Source: F22 sp963678855 (GTDB taxonomy: Bacteria > Bacteroidota > Bacteroidia > Bacteroidales > Bacteroidaceae). From it: a stretch of 64,000 nucleotides of DNA. The position numbers and the translations under genes are program-made. This document shows, in pieces, positions 42,919-50,825 of the stretch. The stretch's first letter is position 1, and each line of letters starts with the position of its first letter. The stretch spans positions 1,798,001 to 1,862,000 of the forward strand of contig OY787448.1 of the NCBI GenBank assembly GCA_963678855.1, in the 5' to 3' direction. The notes below the pieces were generated by a model. The model saw only the letters and a program-made list of their open reading frames with translations, ran no database searches and was not told where the DNA came from.

Positions 42919-42984
42919 TCGATGCGAACGTTTCCATCAATTGATGCAAGCGTTTACATCGATTGATGGAAACGTTCGCATCGA
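42919..42984. repeat. Triple palindromic module forming a 27-bp inverted repeat
   Basis: Three 18-bp modules, GATGCGAACGTTTCCATC (42921-42938), GATGCAAGCGTTTACATC (42943-42960) and GATGGAAACGTTCGCATC (42965-42982), are set at exact 22-bp intervals by AATT and GATT spacers. Each is itself a near-palindrome around ACGTT, and module 3 is the exact reverse complement of module 1. Overall, arms 42919-42945 and 42958-42984 match at 26 of 27 positions. This could be an operator array, a dispersed extragenic repeat or an RNA hairpin. Confidence 0.85.
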
Positions 42985-43090
42985 GGCTAGCAAGCCTTAT
43001 CGCAAAATGATCAAAGCTGTTGCATGAATTATCAGACTTGAATTCCAGTTTATCAGGCTAGGGTATGGCTCTCAGTGTGGATGAGATACA

Positions 43091-43131
43091 AAAAAGGCTG
43101 TATCTAATGATGTGTAGATACAGCCTTTTTT
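43091..43131. terminator. Bidirectional terminator downstream of the GT9 gene
   Basis: AAAAAGGCTGTATCTA pairs with TAGATACAGCCTTTTT, giving T-tracts on both strands. It serves the - strand GT9/DUF4254 operon and could end the + strand orphan transcript. Confidence 0.9.
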
Positions 43132-43144
43132 GTATATAGTCAAG

Positions 43145-44176
43145 TTACTTGATACAGTTCAACATCTTTGCGATGACTGTTTCAGGTTCTATTTGATTCA
43201 TGCAAGCAAAATCATTGCGGTAACATGCTTTATTGCCATACACTGAACAAGGACGACAGTCTAAGTCGCACTGAATAGTGTTGACGGGAAGCTGTTTCCA
43301 TCCAAGAAAACCAGCATAAGGGTGCGTTTGTCCCCAAATAGATATTACTTCTGTGTTGACCAAGGACGCCAAGTGCATATTGGCACTATCCATAGAAAGC
43401 ATTACATCAAGATGACTCATCAGTGCCAGCTCGTCTTTCATGGCCAAGCGGCCAGCCATTGAGTCCATATTTGGATATTTGCTTACCCAGTCATTAAAGA
43501 TGGCCTCTTCTTTAGGGCCACCACCAAATAAGAACAAGCGTGTGTCCTCATTCTTAGACAAAGCAGCGATAACTTGCTCCATCTTATCTAATGGGTAAAT
43601 CTTGCCGTCGTGTTTAGCAAAAGGTGCTATACCGACCCACTTTGAATCTCCCTTGGTGCCCACTTCCTTCTCAATAACGTCCACTGGTCCATCTTCTTCA
43701 CCATAGATAGAAGTGAAGTTAGGGGTTACGGGAAAGCCGAGTTCTTCAAAAACGTCTGCATAACGCATGAACGAACTGCGTTGGCGCTCCATCACCTTGT
43801 TGGTGCGGCGTGTCAACTTATGTTTTCCCAAGCGACCTTTGTCTATAATAGCACAAGGGATGCCAGTCATGCGAAAACGCGAAGTGATGAGTCGAGAGCG
43901 TAAGACAAAGTGTAAGTCTGCTACATAGTCAATACCGATTTGCTTAAGCTGACGATAAAGCTTCATCATACCCATTGCTCCTTTGTGTTCACCTTTAAGG
44001 TCAGCGCCCACAAAAGTTACATTACCTGGCAGATGCTCGAATAGAGGTTGCATCTGTTTGCGGCTGACCATAACGACTTCATCGTTTGGATATTGGGTAG
44101 CCAAAGCATGCACGACAGGGACTGTCATTGCTACGTCACCAATTGCTGTGAATCGGAGGACAAGAATTTTTGCCAT
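43145..44176 (-). CDS. Glycosyltransferase family 9 (ADP-heptose:LPS heptosyltransferase-like)
   Basis: A 343-residue GT-B enzyme of family GT9. The N-terminus ILVLRFTAIGDVAMTVPVVHAL and the C-terminal SMDSANMHLASLVNTEVISIWG donor-site motif are typical; PFAKHDGKIYPLDKM marks the start of the second domain. A Cys-containing segment (CDLDCRPCSVYGNKACYR) near the end also occurs in Bacteroidetes relatives. It would add a heptose or related sugar to the LPS core at the cytoplasmic membrane face. The gene starts 3 bp after the DUF4254 gene, so they form an operon. Confidence 0.88.
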   Translation of the reverse strand: MAKILVLRFTAIGDVAMTVPVVHALATQYPNDEVVMVSRKQMQPLFEHLPGNVTFVGADLKGEHKGAMGMMKLYRQLKQIGIDYVADLHFVLRSRLITSRFRMTGIPCAIIDKGRLGKHKLTRRTNKVMERQRSSFMRYADVFEELGFPVTPNFTSIYGEEDGPVDVIEKEVGTKGDSKWVGIAPFAKHDGKIYPLDKMEQVIAALSKNEDTRLFLFGGGPKEEAIFNDWVSKYPNMDSMAGRLAMKDELALMSHLDVMLSMDSANMHLASLVNTEVISIWGQTHPYAGFLGWKQLPVNTIQCDLDCRPCSVYGNKACYRNDFACMNQIEPETVIAKMLNCIK

Positions 44177-44179
44177 GAA

Positions 44180-44785
44180 TTATTTTTTTCCGTAAAGTAC
44201 TGGGTTAAGTGATGGGTCGTTATACATCTTCATTTGCTTGTATACCTTCATGTATTTACGTCCCGATTCGATATCTTCCAAAAGCTGGTCGATAGCAGAG
44301 CTAAGGTCCACACGTTGCTCAAGCAAAATAGCAAGCTTGTTCGCGCATTGTTCATGGTGCTCAGGAGATACATCCGTACGGTCTACTTCTTGTTGCATGT
44401 GATAAATCTTAAGCGCAAGAATAGACAGACGGTCAACTGCCCAAGCTGGACTTTCTGTATTGATCATTGCGTCTTCTAGTGGCTTAACTTCATTATATAC
44501 AGTCAAAAAATAACTGTCGATACGTTCTACTAAATCAGTTCTGTCTTGATTAGACTTGTCAATGCGACGCTTAAGCACTAATGCATCTGCTGGATCAATG
44601 TTTGGATCGCGGATAATATCCTCAAAGTGCCATTGTACAGCATCAATCCAGTTCTTACGATACAAATCGTATTCGATTGTTCCATTGTCGTATGGGTTTT
44701 TCATCTCTGCATCAACACTATCAGTGATGTGATAGTCGGCAGTTGCCTTGTTGAAAATTTCATTGCTTTTTGTACTAAAAGTCAT
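44180..44785 (-). CDS. DUF4254 family protein
   Basis: A 201-residue soluble, helical, acidic protein belonging to DUF4254, a Bacteroidetes family without known function. Recognisable pieces are NPYDNGTIEYDLYRKNWIDAVQ, the ILALKIYHMQQE helix and the terminal NDPSLNPVLYGKK. The start ATG at 44785 gives MTFSTKSNEIF; a longer in-frame version has no support. Tight coupling to a GT9 heptosyltransferase gene (3-bp gap) suggests a job in LPS synthesis. A TAGATTTG box on the - strand at 44821-44828 is a possible promoter. Confidence 0.82.
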   Translation of the reverse strand: MTFSTKSNEIFNKATADYHITDSVDAEMKNPYDNGTIEYDLYRKNWIDAVQWHFEDIIRDPNIDPADALVLKRRIDKSNQDRTDLVERIDSYFLTVYNEVKPLEDAMINTESPAWAVDRLSILALKIYHMQQEVDRTDVSPEHHEQCANKLAILLEQRVDLSSAIDQLLEDIESGRKYMKVYKQMKMYNDPSLNPVLYGKK

Positions 44786-44945
44786 ATCGGTTTCTAGGTT
44801 TTGTAAATGAATAAGTGCAGCAAATCTAAAGAATATCTTTGAATGAAACAACTATATTGCTCGTTATTTACACATAAATTAGGCTTTCTATGTGGATGTA
44901 ATCGCTTTTTGTTACCTTTGTAACTCTAATAGAATAATATGACCT

Positions 44946-46001
44946 ATGGATACATTAAAAGTCGTGGTTGATGAAGCCATACCTTATATAAAGGGTGAGA
45001 TTGAGAAGATTGCATCTAATGTGGTGTATCTTCGTGGCAAAGATATACATGCTGATGTCGTACACGATGCTGACGTTTTAATTGTACGAACCCGTACCCG
45101 TTGTGATGCAAACCTGCTTGAAGGTAGTCGTGTTAAGTTTATTGCCACAGCAACTATTGGTGTGGATCATATCGATGCTGACTATTGCCAGCGGAAAGGT
45201 ATTAAATGGACTAATTGTCCAGGATGCAATGCGGGCGGTGTAGTACAATATATACAAGCCTCTATGGCTTTGTTGCAATTATTGGAAGGTGTAAATTTAC
45301 AAGGTATGACCTTGGGCATAGTAGGTGTAGGGCATGTAGGGAGTGCAGTGGCGCAAATGGCGAGCCGTGAATATGGTATGCAATTATTATTGTGTGATCC
45401 ACTACGTGCCGAAGTCGAAGACCCAACTGCTTTTGTGTCTTATGAAGAGATTCTTCAGAAAAGTGATGTCATTACTTTTCATACGCCTTTGATACGTGGT
45501 GGAAAATATCCAACATATCATATGTTTGATGAAGTAGCGGTTGGTATGTTGGAACGTGTACCCATATTAATTAATACCTCGCGTGGAGAGGTGGTACATA
45601 CCGCTGCTCTGAAGAAAGCAGTTGAGGAAAATAAAGTCAGATATCCTATTCTAGATGTGTGGGAGTCTGAGCCACATATTGATGAAGCTTTATTGAGGCA
45701 TACATTTATAGGTACACCGCATATTGCTGGATATTCAGCAGATGGTAAGTCTAATGCTACGCGTATGTCCCTTGAGGCTTTGACTCGTTATTTGCAAAAA
45801 GATGTGGAATGGAATATTCACGCGCCATCTCCAAAGTCATCTGTTATTCATGCTATCCAAGGAATGGATGCAACATTGCAAATATATAACCCTTTACGAG
45901 ATAGCCATTTGCTGAAAAAGAATGTTAGTCAGTTTGAGGAATTGCGTGCAAATTACCCTGTGAGATTAGAAGAAATTAATTTCTCTATTGAGATTGAGTG
46001 A
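44946..46001 (+). CDS. pdxB: 4-phosphoerythronate dehydrogenase
   Basis: A 351-residue D-isomer 2-hydroxyacid dehydrogenase that oxidises 4-phosphoerythronate in pyridoxal phosphate synthesis. The Rossmann motif is GIVGVGHVGSAVAQMA, the NAGGVVQYIQASMALL helix precedes it, and the catalytic Arg, Glu and His lie in INTSRGEVV, VWESEP and GTPHIAGYS. The C-terminal extension of about 60 residues matches the PdxB dimerisation domain and separates it from SerA-like enzymes. A TACCTTTG box at 44913-44920 is a possible -7 element. Confidence 0.92.
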   Translation: MDTLKVVVDEAIPYIKGEIEKIASNVVYLRGKDIHADVVHDADVLIVRTRTRCDANLLEGSRVKFIATATIGVDHIDADYCQRKGIKWTNCPGCNAGGVVQYIQASMALLQLLEGVNLQGMTLGIVGVGHVGSAVAQMASREYGMQLLLCDPLRAEVEDPTAFVSYEEILQKSDVITFHTPLIRGGKYPTYHMFDEVAVGMLERVPILINTSRGEVVHTAALKKAVEENKVRYPILDVWESEPHIDEALLRHTFIGTPHIAGYSADGKSNATRMSLEALTRYLQKDVEWNIHAPSPKSSVIHAIQGMDATLQIYNPLRDSHLLKKNVSQFEELRANYPVRLEEINFSIEIE

Positions 46002-46114
46002 TAACTTAGTGTGGCAAAATGTTCAGTTTTATATACAGAAATGTAAAAAAAAAGCCGGATTATTGCACATTATGGTGGGGTGAGTGCAGTTTTTCGTAAA
46101 AAAAACGTGTTTTT

Positions 46115-46146
46115 TTTGGTCGCTCAAAGAAATCTTTCTTACTTTG
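46115..46146 (+). promoter_or_regulatory. Promoter of acpP-fabF-rnc
   Basis: TTTG (46115-46118), a 20-bp spacer and TTACTTTG (46139-46146), one base off the -7 consensus. The -33 box ends a run of eight T that mirrors eight A at 46098-46105. The remaining gap 46002-46097 shows nothing convincing. Confidence 0.6.
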
Positions 46147-46203
46147 CAGCGCTAATTTTGAACGAAGAAATTACTAATTATTCATTTAATAAATTCGAAC
46201 ATT

Positions 46204-46440
46204 ATGTCTGAAAATGCAGCAAAAGTAAAAGAGATTATCGTAGAGAAGCTATCTGTAGCTGAGTCTGAAGTTACTAACGAAGCAAACTTCACAAACGACC
46301 TAGGTGCTGACTCTCTAGATACTGTAGAGCTTATCATGGAATTCGAAAAGCAATTCGACGTAACTATTCCAGATGAAGATGCAGAGAAGATCCAAACTGT
46401 AGGTGACGCTGTTTCTTATATCGAGAACGCTACAAAATAA
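46204..46440 (+). CDS. acpP: Acyl carrier protein
   Basis: A 78-residue acidic four-helix carrier. The phosphopantetheine attachment site is Ser37 in DLGADSLDTVEL. It carries the growing acyl chain in fatty acid and lipid A synthesis. It begins the acpP-fabF-rnc operon, an order seen in many bacteria, with fabF 18 bp downstream. Codon usage (frequent CTA, GAA, AAA favoured) looks like that of the highly expressed ribosomal genes in this window. Confidence 0.97.
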   Translation: MSENAAKVKEIIVEKLSVAESEVTNEANFTNDLGADSLDTVELIMEFEKQFDVTIPDEDAEKIQTVGDAVSYIENATK

Positions 46441-46458
46441 TTCCGCTCATATAATTAT

Positions 46459-47724
46459 ATGGAATTAAAAAGAGTAGTAGTAACGGGTCTTGGTGCACTT
46501 ACGCCAATCGGTAACAACCTTCAAGAATACTGGGAGGCGTTACAGGCAGGTAAGAGTGGAGCGGGACCCATTACTCATTTTGACGCTTCCCTCTTCAAGA
46601 CACGTTTTGCTTGTGAGGTGAAAGGTTTCAATGCAGCAGATCATATGGATCGCAAAGAGGCTCGTAAGATGGACCTTTATGCGCAATATGCAATGGCTGT
46701 AGCCAATGAAGCTATCGCGGATTCAGCGATTAACCTTGAAGAGGTTGATAAGACTCGCGTAGGTGTTATCTTTGGTGCAGGTATTGGCGGTATTCAAACT
46801 TTTGAGCAAGAAATTGGTGATTATTACAGCAGATTTAAAGAGACTGGACCTAAATTTGGTCCATTCTTTATCCCTAAGATGATTTCGGATATCGCAGCTG
46901 GACTAATCTCTATCAAATATGGTTTCCACGGACCAAACTATGCAACTGTTTCTGCATGTGCAACATCAACAAATGCAATCGCTGACGCATATAACTTGAT
47001 TCGTCTAGGCAAGGTAAATGTAGTCGTCTCTGGTGGAGCTGAAGCTGCTATCACACCTGGTGGTCTAGGAGGATTTAGCTCAATGAAGGCGATTTCAACA
47101 CGTAATGATGCACCAGAAGTAGCATCTCGTCCATTTAGCGCGTCTCGTGACGGGTTTGTGATGGGTGAAGGTGGTGGTGCCTTGATCCTAGAAGAACTTG
47201 AGCATGCAAAGGCACGCGGTGCTAAGATTTATGCTGAGTTGGTAGGAACAGGTATGTCTGCTGATGCTTATCACTTGACGGCAACTCATCCAGAAGGATT
47301 GGGTGCTATCTTGGTGATGAAAAACGCATTGGAAGATGCTGAGCTTCAACCAGAAGATGTAGATTACATCAATGTGCACGGTACATCAACTCCTGTTGGT
47401 GATATCTCAGAAGCAAAGGCTATCAAAGACCTATTTGGTGAACATGCTTATAAGTTGAATATCAGTAGTACAAAGTCAATGACAGGTCACCTGCTTGGCG
47501 CTGCTGGAGCAATTGAAGCAATCGCTAGTATCATGGCTATTAAGGATGGCGTTGTGCCTCCAACAATCAACCATGAAGATGGAGATAACGATGAGAACAT
47601 CGATTACAATCTGAACTTTACCTTTAATAAGGCTCAAAAGCGTGAGGTAAATGTTGCACTATCAAATACCTTTGGTTTTGGTGGTCACAATGCTTGCGCT
47701 ATCTTCAAGAAGTATGAGGATTAA
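46459..47724 (+). CDS. fabF: 3-oxoacyl-ACP synthase II
   Basis: A 421-residue condensing enzyme that extends acyl-ACP with malonyl-ACP. The catalytic triad is visible: Cys167 in SACATST, His in VHGTSTPVGD and His in SMTGHLLGAAGA, with NTFGFGGHNA at the end. It follows acpP by 18 bp, and its stop overlaps the rnc start by one base. Confidence 0.97.
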   Translation: MELKRVVVTGLGALTPIGNNLQEYWEALQAGKSGAGPITHFDASLFKTRFACEVKGFNAADHMDRKEARKMDLYAQYAMAVANEAIADSAINLEEVDKTRVGVIFGAGIGGIQTFEQEIGDYYSRFKETGPKFGPFFIPKMISDIAAGLISIKYGFHGPNYATVSACATSTNAIADAYNLIRLGKVNVVVSGGAEAAITPGGLGGFSSMKAISTRNDAPEVASRPFSASRDGFVMGEGGGALILEELEHAKARGAKIYAELVGTGMSADAYHLTATHPEGLGAILVMKNALEDAELQPEDVDYINVHGTSTPVGDISEAKAIKDLFGEHAYKLNISSTKSMTGHLLGAAGAIEAIASIMAIKDGVVPPTINHEDGDNDENIDYNLNFTFNKAQKREVNVALSNTFGFGGHNACAIFKKYED

Positions 47725-48524
47725 TGCGTAAGGAAGTAATCATGAGAATATGGCATAAGATAAGGCTCCTGTTTTCACCAAACAGGGAGTCTTATCTTTG
47801 TTATTATGATATTTTGGGATTTATGCCTCGTGATATCGAGCTGTATAAGCAGGCGTTGCGACATAAATCTATGATAAAAGAACTCAGAGGAAAGCCTCAT
47901 AATGAGCGTTTGGAGTTTTTGGGAGATGCAATTATTGATGCGGTAGTGGCCGATATCTGTTATGAGTATTTCAAAGACGAACGCGAAGGTTTTTTAACGA
48001 GCACACGTTCTAAAATAGTACAACGTGCCTCTTTAGATAAATTGGCCGTTGATTTAGGACTAGATAAGCTAGTGAGCTTTACTGGGGTCAATCGTATGAC
48101 TCAAAATAATCATATAAACGGCAATGCGCTTGAGGCTTTTGTCGGTGCTATTTATCTGGATAGAGGATATGCGCACTGCAAACGTTTTATCGCTGAGCGT
48201 ATGATTAAACCACATATAGACCTTGATGAGATGAGCAAGAAGGTAGTCAACTTTAAGAGCTTGTTGATTGAGTGGTCTCAAAAGCGTCGTATGGCCCTGT
48301 CGTATGAGTTGATTCGTGAATCAAAGGATGCTAAGGGAGTGCCAGTTTTCTATACTGAAGTGCAAATTGAAGAGATTCCTGTGGGGGCTGGTCAGGGGAA
48401 CTCAAAGAAGGTTTCTCAGCAGCGTGCTGCAAAGACAGCTCTTGAACGTATCAAAGGAGATGCGTCATTATTGCAGGAATTTATAACAAAACGAGATGCC
48501 CGCTTGGCAAATGATTCCGAGTAG
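47724..48524 (+). CDS. rnc: Ribonuclease III
   Basis: A 266-residue double-strand-specific endoribonuclease. The signature NERLEFLGDAIIDAVVADI holds the catalytic acidic residues, with the second set in GNALEAFVGAIYLDRGY; the C-terminal double-stranded RNA-binding domain ends in SQQRAAKTALERI. It processes rRNA precursors and structured mRNAs. The start overlaps the fabF stop (TAATG); an in-frame ATG at 47742 is an alternative. Confidence 0.95.
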   Translation: MRKEVIMRIWHKIRLLFSPNRESYLCYYDILGFMPRDIELYKQALRHKSMIKELRGKPHNERLEFLGDAIIDAVVADICYEYFKDEREGFLTSTRSKIVQRASLDKLAVDLGLDKLVSFTGVNRMTQNNHINGNALEAFVGAIYLDRGYAHCKRFIAERMIKPHIDLDEMSKKVVNFKSLLIEWSQKRRMALSYELIRESKDAKGVPVFYTEVQIEEIPVGAGQGNSKKVSQQRAAKTALERIKGDASLLQEFITKRDARLANDSE

Positions 48525-48568
48525 GCTAGTTTTTCCAATTATTCCTAGGCAAATAGCATTTTTTCTCT

Positions 48569-48576
48569 TACATTTG
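48569..48576 (+). promoter_or_regulatory. Candidate -7 box of the GH3-family gene
   Basis: TACATTTG matches TAnnTTTG, 19 bp before the gene; no clear -33 box. Confidence 0.4.
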
Positions 48577-48595
48577 CTGTAAAATCAAGGTTACT

Positions 48596-50122
48596 ATGTT
48601 TGATAGCAAATTCAACAGAACAAAAGTCTTACAATTTATTTTTTCGAGCCGCTTAAAAGAAATGGATGCTTTTGCACAAGATGCAGAAGTTATTCAGAAT
48701 AAAGTGCTTAACCGATTGGTCCGCTTTGCTGAAAATACAGAGTGGGGGTGTCTTCATGGATATAAAGATATCAAAGACTACGATACCTTCAAGAAGCAAG
48801 TTCCTATTTCTACATATGACGATTTGAAACCTTTCATCGAGCGCATGATGGAGGGAGAACAAAACGTGCTTTGGGGAAGTGAAGTGACTAGCTTTGCCAA
48901 GTCTTCTGGTACTACTAGTGATAAAAGTAAATTTATACCTGTTAGTAAAGAAGCGTTGGAAGATACACATTATCGTGGAGGTAAAGATGCTGTTGCCTTG
49001 TATTTAAGAAATAACTCAAATAGCGAGTTCCTTTCTGGTAAAGGGGTCGTTCTAGGGGGAAGTCATGCACCACACTTGAGTAACGAACATGCGCTTGTGG
49101 GTGATTTGTCGGCTATTCTTCTAGAAAACATGAGCCCACTTATCAATATTCTACGTTGTCCAAGCAAAGAAGTTGCTTTGATGGATGAATGGGAGGCTAA
49201 GATTGAAGCTATTGCTACGGGTACGATGGATGTCAATGTCACCAATCTGTCTGGCGTACCTTCGTGGATGCTTGTTTTAATCAAAGATGTCATGCGTCGC
49301 AAAGGGGTTGAAAACTTGGCAGATGTATGGCCAAATTTAGAAGTCTTCTTTCATGGAGGGGTTGCGTTTACACCATATCGCGAACAGTATAAGGAGATCA
49401 TTAAGAGTGACAAAATGCATTACGTGGAAACATATAATGCGAGTGAAGGATACTTCGCTACACAGTCTACTTTTGATGACTTTTCTATGTTGTTGATGCT
49501 GGATTATGGTATCTTTTATGAATTTGTACCTCTTGAAGAGATAGAAAGTGACAACCCACAAGCTGTCTCTATTGCAGAAGTGGAGCTAGATAAAAACTAT
49601 GCTTTGGTTATATCTACATCGTCAGGTCTTTGGAGGTATATAATTGGTGATACCGTGAAATTTACGAGTAAAGCACCATATAAGATTCAGATTACTGGTC
49701 GCACTAAGCACTTTATCAATGCTTTTGGTGAAGAGCTTATCGTCGATAATGCCGAAAAAGCTCTCGCAGCTGCTTGTGATGCTACTGGAGGGCAGGTTAC
49801 AGAATACAGTGCAGCGCCAGTGTTTATGGATGCTGATGCTAAATGTCGTCACCAATGGCTTATTGAATTTAAGAAAGAACCTGATTCGCTAGCTAAATTC
49901 GCTAGTGTACTTGATGAAACTTTGAAAGAAGTTAATTCAGATTATGAGGCAAAGCGTCATAAAGATATTGCTTTGCAACCGCTCGAAGTCATTGCTGCTC
50001 GCCAGGGATTGTTTCATGACTGGATGGCTAGCAAAGGTAAACTCGGGGGGCAACATAAGGTGCCTCGTTTGAGTAATACTCGCCAGCATATTGAACAAAT
50101 GTTGGAACTCAATGCCCAGTAA
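48596..50122 (+). CDS. GH3 auxin-responsive-promoter-family acyl-adenylating enzyme
   Basis: A 508-residue member of the GH3 family (ANL superfamily). Signatures are the phosphate loop FAKSSGTTSDKSKFIPV, VETYNASEGYFATQ and the YIIGDTVKF segment with the adenylate-binding Asp. Plant relatives join amino acids to acyl acids such as auxin; the bacterial substrate is unknown. No signal peptide. A decayed phosphatase gene follows directly, and the end of this gene is in the same area, so later rearrangement here is possible. Confidence 0.88.
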   Translation: MFDSKFNRTKVLQFIFSSRLKEMDAFAQDAEVIQNKVLNRLVRFAENTEWGCLHGYKDIKDYDTFKKQVPISTYDDLKPFIERMMEGEQNVLWGSEVTSFAKSSGTTSDKSKFIPVSKEALEDTHYRGGKDAVALYLRNNSNSEFLSGKGVVLGGSHAPHLSNEHALVGDLSAILLENMSPLINILRCPSKEVALMDEWEAKIEAIATGTMDVNVTNLSGVPSWMLVLIKDVMRRKGVENLADVWPNLEVFFHGGVAFTPYREQYKEIIKSDKMHYVETYNASEGYFATQSTFDDFSMLLMLDYGIFYEFVPLEEIESDNPQAVSIAEVELDKNYALVISTSSGLWRYIIGDTVKFTSKAPYKIQITGRTKHFINAFGEELIVDNAEKALAAACDATGGQVTEYSAAPVFMDADAKCRHQWLIEFKKEPDSLAKFASVLDETLKEVNSDYEAKRHKDIALQPLEVIAARQGLFHDWMASKGKLGGQHKVPRLSNTRQHIEQMLELNAQ

Positions 50123-50680
50123 TTGCCTTGTTAGGTATGTGCCTATACCAACAGGTAATAAAGAAAGGTTGCTTCGTCAATTGATTTCTGGTGAACATGC
50201 TAACTCTGAAAACCCAGAGCTATTTATATTCGACATGATCAGTGATGTTATTGATAATCATACTGATGATTTTCGCCACATATTTTCGGTGTTAAAGTTG
50301 CCCCCCCCCCCCCCAAAAAAAAAAAAAAAATTATCAAGTGCTTATCCAAGGAGCTGCTGGCAAAGGGCGAGTGGGTGTTGTGGCTTTGTTGATGGCTGCT
50401 GTGTATGTGCGATATGAAGAAATTGTTAAGGATTATCAACTGTCTAATGATTATTTGGACATCCCGAATGAAATCAAGGCGGGGTATAATCTGCCTGTCA
50501 ATGTCTAGGTGGCTATCACACATCTCTATACAGCTAGAGAAAAGTATGTGAATACGGTCTTTCAAACGATAACCGATGAATACGGTTCTCTTGATAATTA
50601 TTTCTCTCAAGGGTTGGGCTTGACATTAAAAGATAGAGCTGAGATGGCAAAATGTCTTACTATGCCTCTTTATCACTAAA
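50123..50680 (+). pseudogene. Tyrosine-phosphatase-like pseudogene (Y_phosphatase3 type)
   Basis: Fragments of one protein lie in different frames. Before the tract at 50301-50330 is VRYVPIPTGNKERLLRQL, then an ELFIFDMISDVI helix; after it comes YQVLIQGAAGKGRVGVVALL, the region where active enzymes have HCxAGKDRTG. Here the catalytic His-Cys is replaced by Gln-Gly. An in-frame TAG follows PVNV near 50505, after which the family-like end resumes (DEYGSLDNYFSQGLG) to a stop at 50678-50680. The N-terminal third is missing. It is clearly broken; the reading as a phosphatase rests on the degenerate P-loop and its surroundings. Confidence 0.65.
50301..50330. repeat. C14A16 double homopolymer tract
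   Basis: Fourteen C followed immediately by sixteen A, inside the decayed phosphatase gene. The flanking coding fragments are in different frames, so the tract length would decide whether the frame continues. No comparable tract exists elsewhere in the window. Confidence 0.9.
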
Positions 50681-50772
50681 TAGTCTATGTCTTATTGACT
50701 TACAAGGTGTTGTAATTCCAGCATATACGTTAATCTTTATGCAGTTTGTGCTGTTAATCAGATTATTATAGC

Positions 50773-50780
50773 TACCTTTG
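50773..50780 (+). promoter_or_regulatory. Candidate -7 box of the DEAD-box helicase gene
   Basis: TACCTTTG, 45 bp before the gene. The nearest TTTG (50745-50748) is 24 bp upstream, longer than usual. Confidence 0.5.
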
Positions 50781-50825
50781 CCGCGATATTTCGTATTGAA
50801 GTATCGTTATATAAAATAGTGTTAG

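Larger units (their letters stand above)
42864..43131 (+). ncRNA. Candidate non-coding RNA between the orphan promoter and the terminator
   Basis: The 448-bp gap between the GT90 and GT9 genes holds a promoter match at 42825-42857, a long inverted repeat at 42919-42984 and a two-way terminator at 43091-43131. Nothing between them looks like a protein gene: the longest frame through the repeat is open from 42815 to 43027 but its first ATG leaves only 27 codons. A transcript of about 270 nt with a large hairpin is predicted. Seen: promoter, repeat, terminator. Inferred: that it is transcribed and functions as RNA. Confidence 0.35.

Noticed and set aside
42921..42982. PurR/LacI operator cluster as a firm call
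   Set aside because: The ACGTT core is similar, but there is no LacI-type gene or purine gene nearby, so only the repeat itself is reported.
42919..42984. Possible miniature CRISPR array
   Set aside because: The spacers are 4 nt and the repeats are inverted relative to each other; no cas genes are in the window.
42815..43027. A 70-codon open frame across the triple palindromic region
   Set aside because: No ATG until only 27 codons remain, no similarity that I recognise, and most of it is dictated by the repeats.
50091..50417. A 108-codon frame with Pro and Lys runs
   Set aside because: The Pro/Lys runs come from the C14A16 tract; the frame joins a phosphatase fragment to out-of-frame sequence and starts inside the GH3-family gene.
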